A DNA stretch of 64,000 nucleotides from the NCBI GenBank assembly GCA_023014485.1, contig JAJOZX010012261.1, positions 1 to 64,000 of the forward strand, given 5' to 3'. This DNA is from Bathynomus jamesi. Lineage: Eukaryota > Arthropoda > Malacostraca > Isopoda > Cirolanidae. Position numbers and translations under genes: made by a program. Each line of letters opens with the position of its first letter. Position 1 is the stretch's first letter. Shown here in pieces: positions 63,390 to 64,000 of the stretch. The notes below the pieces were generated by a model that saw only the letters and a program-made list of their open reading frames with translations, searched no databases and was not told the origin of the DNA.

Positions 63390-63900
63390 AGTGATCTGAT
63401 GAGTGTAACAAAATTCTTTGTCGGTTTTGGATTTTTTCCTCATAGTTTTGACGGATGACATCAATTTAGCAATGGCCTCAAACCACACCCGATTTAAATC
63501 TGTGTGAGAAAGTGGGTGTAGTTATCACACTACGAGCTGAAGTAGCTCTGCAATATATAAAGAAACCGAGACCGTTATTCAAGGCAAACGTTGGTATTCA
63601 AAGAAGCTTTGCAAATCATTGAGATTGACAGAGTTGTTTGGTCGACTTTTGCGTTCCTTTCAAAATCGAATGAAATTTGTCATCATTGAGGTTAGTCAGG
63701 TTTTTTAAACTGATCAAAATATTTTTCTCTTAATCTCCAAAAACCGGTAAAGAATTTTGTTACACCTTATCTGCAAAATTTTTTGAGGGGTAAGTGGTTT
63801 ATGTATTTAGATCACTTTGTAACGCATTCACTGAGCGACTAGTTCTGATTGAGGTGTTACTCGCTCACCACGTTACAAAGTGATCCACACATAGATAACC
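63390..63900. repeat. Inverted repeats near the right edge
   Basis: GTGTAACAAAATTCTTTGTC (about 63396) is inverted at about 63743-63768 (GTAAAGAATTTTGTTACACC). A second hairpin is 63798-63897, with TTTAGATCACTTTGTAACGC against GTTACAAAGTGATCCACAC. Possibly one MITE. Confidence 0.65.
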
Positions 63901-64000
63901 TGCCGAAAAAAATTTTTGCACATCGATAGATCATTATGGCTTTCAATCATTCATTTGAAGAATCACTGAAAATATCAGATCTCTAACAATCAGGAGGAAC

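Overview
This looks like animal nuclear DNA, most likely arthropod and possibly a decapod crustacean. It is AT-rich, has GT-AG introns and carries hundreds of bases of (TA)n. It is packed with mariner, Tigger, hAT, CR1/Jockey/RTE-like and Penelope-like repeats. The taxon is an inference from gene similarity and repeat content; nothing in the sequence fixes it.

Two conserved host genes are present, both on the + strand. The first is the spliceosomal core protein SmB/SmN (SNRPB-like), with four coding exons between 8739 and 12929; its first few codons are not located. The second is a puromycin-sensitive aminopeptidase (NPEPPS-like, M1 family), with thirteen coding exons from 26018 to 60773. Its C-terminal exons lie beyond the right edge. 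A possible non-coding first exon lies near 16460-16558. Each gene has one apparent frameshift in a low-complexity stretch (a G/A-rich run near 11580, a T-run at 26082). These look more like assembly indels than decay, because every other splice site and reading frame is intact.

Nearly everything else is transposable elements, many with readable boundaries. 583-1901 is one hAT-type element inside another, each with a perfect 8-bp target duplication, and 2154-2597 is a relative. 3316-7517 is a 4.2-kb terminal-inverted-repeat transposon with about 470-bp TIRs and an apparently intact two-exon transposase. 13293-15101 is a hAT with an 8-bp TSD holding a long palindrome. 17.9-25.8 kb is a CR1-like LINE broken by an antisense LINE and a DD41D mariner, then abutted by a second antisense LINE.

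Coding intron 1 of the aminopeptidase (26140-41486) is a stack of nested insertions. LINE A is split by LINE B and, separately, by a hAT. LINE B is split by a 10.1-kb block of TA-target elements (two mariners, three Tiggers, a hAT, an unclassified transposon and Penelope tails) separated by (TA)n tracts. Reading frames of the split LINEs resume across the insertions, so the order of events can be read.

Later introns hold a Penelope-like remnant with a hammerhead-like core, a DD34D mariner, a tandem doublet of a hAT MITE, tRNA-like and 5S-like SINE pieces, a cecropia-like mariner inside a MITE, a hAT with an 8-bp TSD, and a fold-back element built of short subrepeats. No CRISPR, operon or prokaryotic feature is present. 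The most unusual items are the two DNA transposons I could not assign to a superfamily (3316-7517 and 32432-35569) and the nested stack.
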